Below the pieces are notes generated by a model. The model had not been told where the DNA came from. It ran no database searches and saw nothing but the letters and a program-made list of their open reading frames with translations. From NCBI GenBank assembly GCA_029212415.1, contig JARGOF010000001.1, forward strand, positions 1-64,000: a stretch of DNA of 64,000 nucleotides, in the 5' to 3' direction. The stretch comes from Rhizobiaceae bacterium. Lineage in GTDB: Bacteria; Pseudomonadota; Alphaproteobacteria; Rhizobiales; Rhizobiaceae. This document shows positions 62,303 through 64,000 of the stretch, one piece after another. The translations under genes were made by a program, and so were the position numbers. Within the stretch, counting starts at the first letter, position 1. Every line of letters begins with the position of its first letter.

Positions 62303-64000
62303 TTAAAATTTGACCTTGGCGGACAGCAGGAATGAACGCCCGGGTTCATAGAGTTCCCGTACCGACGTCACGCTGTCATAATCTGCGCCATAGGTCGCAC
62401 GATCGGAATATTCCTCATCGAATATATTGTTGGCCTCCAGCCGGAGGGTCAGGTTGGGTAGCTGAGCCGGCTTGTATTCGGCAAAGGCATTGACGACTGT
62501 GTATCCGGGAAGCGGCAATCCGCCGGCCTTTTGCGTGCCGTCATAGTCCAGTGCGGCGTCAAGACTGGTGCCCAGCGTCAATCCGTGCTGGTTGAATGTG
62601 TGAACGACTTGCGCAGAGATCACCTGACCGACAGGCATTCCCATATCTCCGGCCGTATAGGAACTGACATGGCCGTCTTCGACCTTGAGTTCGCTGTTTG
62701 AATAGGAAACCCGGACATAGCCGTCTTCCCAATTGTAGCCGAGACCCAGATTGAAGCCCTGCGTGGTGAAGTCCTTATTGCTGACGTTCTCACGGAAATT
62801 CTTGAATTCCGTCTGGAAGATACCACCGGTCAGCTGCAGTCCCTCATAGTTGAATTCGACTCCGGCGGTGAGGTTTTGCGCGCGGACGGGTTCAAGTCCC
62901 GAATAATCCCAACTGCCGTTGAAGACGAAGTTTTCTTCCAGGTCTATGCCACCGAAAACATTGGAGTAACCGGCATTGACGGTGATGAAGTCATTGATAT
63001 CGTAGGCTGCGTAAACATTGCCGCTGAGGCCAAAATTGTCGATTTTTGTGCCATCCAGCCCTTCGAACCACTGATTGTCACCACGCGCGCCAAAGGACAG
63101 CCGCAATTTGTCCAACGGCTCCAACCGCGCCTGCCCATAGAACCCGGCATTCGTCGCGCTCTCGGAAAGGCCATCAACCGTGTTGACGTCCGTATATTCG
63201 CTGTCCGTGGTGTAGAAATCCACACCGGCGGTTATGGTGTTTTTGTCATCCAGGTGAAAGGTATTTTCGGCCTTTCCCGACCAGGTTTTGGCGACGCCCT
63301 TGCTGTCACTGAAGACGTTCGTTGAGGTGCCCTTGTTGAAGTAGGTTGGAACGGAGGTCGTCGCATCGCTGTAACCGATCACGATATTGGGGTCGAAAAG
63401 ACCTTCGGCGCCTTCGATGCCATAGCTTGCGGAGAAATTGCGTTGGGTGAGATCGTAGCGGCGGGTTTCCGGCTCGGTCGATGAAAGGCCACCGAAATTG
63501 GCCCGATAGGGCCGCAGGGCATCGTCCTCGATCTGTTGCGCCTTCAACTCGATGCGGTGGCCGTCCAGCGATTGCCAGGCACCCTTGGCAAGATAGCTGA
63601 GGACATCCGGTGCCGTGCCGGGAATGGTCCAGCCATTGCCGGCCGTGAAGTCGTCACCAGCAGCATATTTGATATACCCCAGAAGTTCAAAACCGTTCTT
63701 GCGACCATAAAGCGATCCTGATTCGGTGAATGTGCTGCTGTTGGTATCGAAGCTCAACTGCGCAAATCCGCCGAAATCCTTGCCTTCTTCCAGCACATCG
63801 GCCACGTCAATCGTTTCGTAGATAATCGAGCCACCGAGCGCACCGGGACCAGCATCGGCAGGCGCCACGCCGGGGTCAACCCGGACAGATTTCAACAATG
63901 TGGGGTCGACATAGTTGGTCGTGTGGTGGTGGAAAACGCGGTTGTTCTGCTGAACACCATCTACGGATACTGCAAGGTTCAATTCGTCAATGCTGTTGAC
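62303..64000 (-). CDS. TonB-dependent outer membrane receptor, N-terminus beyond the window
   Basis: Only the C-terminal about 566 codons are in the window; the gene continues past base 64000. A plug-domain end (SVDGVQQNNRVFHHHTTNY, VRVDPGVAPADAGPGALGG) is followed by the 22-strand barrel pattern of alternating aromatic and polar residues (TFTESGSLYGRKNGFELLGY, ASYGIEGAEGLFDPNIVIGY, LRLEANNIFDEEYSDRATYG). The final residue is Phe (SAKVKF), as expected for barrel insertion. It takes up an iron-siderophore or other large ligand; the ligand is not predictable. Confidence 0.92.
   Translation of the reverse strand, partial: VNSIDELNLAVSVDGVQQNNRVFHHHTTNYVDPTLLKSVRVDPGVAPADAGPGALGGSIIYETIDVADVLEEGKDFGGFAQLSFDTNSSTFTESGSLYGRKNGFELLGYIKYAAGDDFTAGNGWTIPGTAPDVLSYLAKGAWQSLDGHRIELKAQQIEDDALRPYRANFGGLSSTEPETRRYDLTQRNFSASYGIEGAEGLFDPNIVIGYSDATTSVPTYFNKGTSTNVFSDSKGVAKTWSGKAENTFHLDDKNTITAGVDFYTTDSEYTDVNTVDGLSESATNAGFYGQARLEPLDKLRLSFGARGDNQWFEGLDGTKIDNFGLSGNVYAAYDINDFITVNAGYSNVFGGIDLEENFVFNGSWDYSGLEPVRAQNLTAGVEFNYEGLQLTGGIFQTEFKNFRENVSNKDFTTQGFNLGLGYNWEDGYVRVSYSNSELKVEDGHVSSYTAGDMGMPVGQVISAQVVHTFNQHGLTLGTSLDAALDYDGTQKAGGLPLPGYTVVNAFAEYKPAQLPNLTLRLEANNIFDEEYSDRATYGADYDSVTSVRELYEPGRSFLLSAKVKF

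Overview
The window reads as chromosomal DNA of an alphaproteobacterium, most likely Hyphomicrobiales (Rhizobiales) or a relative. The reasons are the dense ATGA/TGATG gene overlaps, the many solute importers (TAXI-TRAP, peptide, CUT1 sugar-type and nucleoside ABC systems), a fused peptide permease/ATPase of rhizobial type, a DUF1326/DUF2182 pair, DUF892 and small stress proteins, and an Agrobacterium PhrB-type photolyase. I see no rRNA, tRNA, CRISPR array, prophage or insertion sequence. This assignment is inferred from gene content only.

Layout. 1-438: the broken end of an unrecognised protein. 486-7717: a catabolic locus with cupin, fused TRAP permease and TAXI binding protein (minus) divergent from an aldehyde dehydrogenase and a ThDP enzyme (plus). 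7821-10930: DUF2182/DUF1326 and a divergent winged-helix/TPR regulator. 11365-16610: a photo-oxidative-stress cluster (CIA30-like, glutathione peroxidase, DCC protein, TspO, SDR, 6-4 photolyase, second photolyase-like protein) in which three of seven genes are broken. 17224-25072: oxidoreductase, GntR regulator, peptide ABC importer and DUF1028 protein, with a paired palindromic operator between the divergent units. 25200-35453: glycosyltransferases, small stress proteins, a nitrilase, an EEP-family phosphodiesterase and a polytopic membrane protein. 35551-39256: a three-subunit molybdenum hydroxylase.

39439-53122 holds the most interesting unit: a LacI regulator divergent from a twelve-gene co-directional run. 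It starts with a CUT1-type ABC importer, continues with a Gfo/Idh dehydrogenase, a TIM-barrel isomerase and a DUF4432 epimerase-like protein, and ends with a membrane di-iron desaturase/hydroxylase-family protein, a PanB homologue lacking its catalytic residues, a Rieske ferredoxin and a ferredoxin reductase. It looks like an oxygenase-assisted catabolic pathway for an imported sugar-like compound; the substrate cannot be read from the sequence.

53162-62193: a stand-alone ABC transmembrane domain, a LysR regulator and a nucleoside salvage operon (phosphorylase, BMP-type ABC importer, nucleoside hydrolase). 62303-64000: the C-terminal part of a TonB-dependent receptor running off the window.
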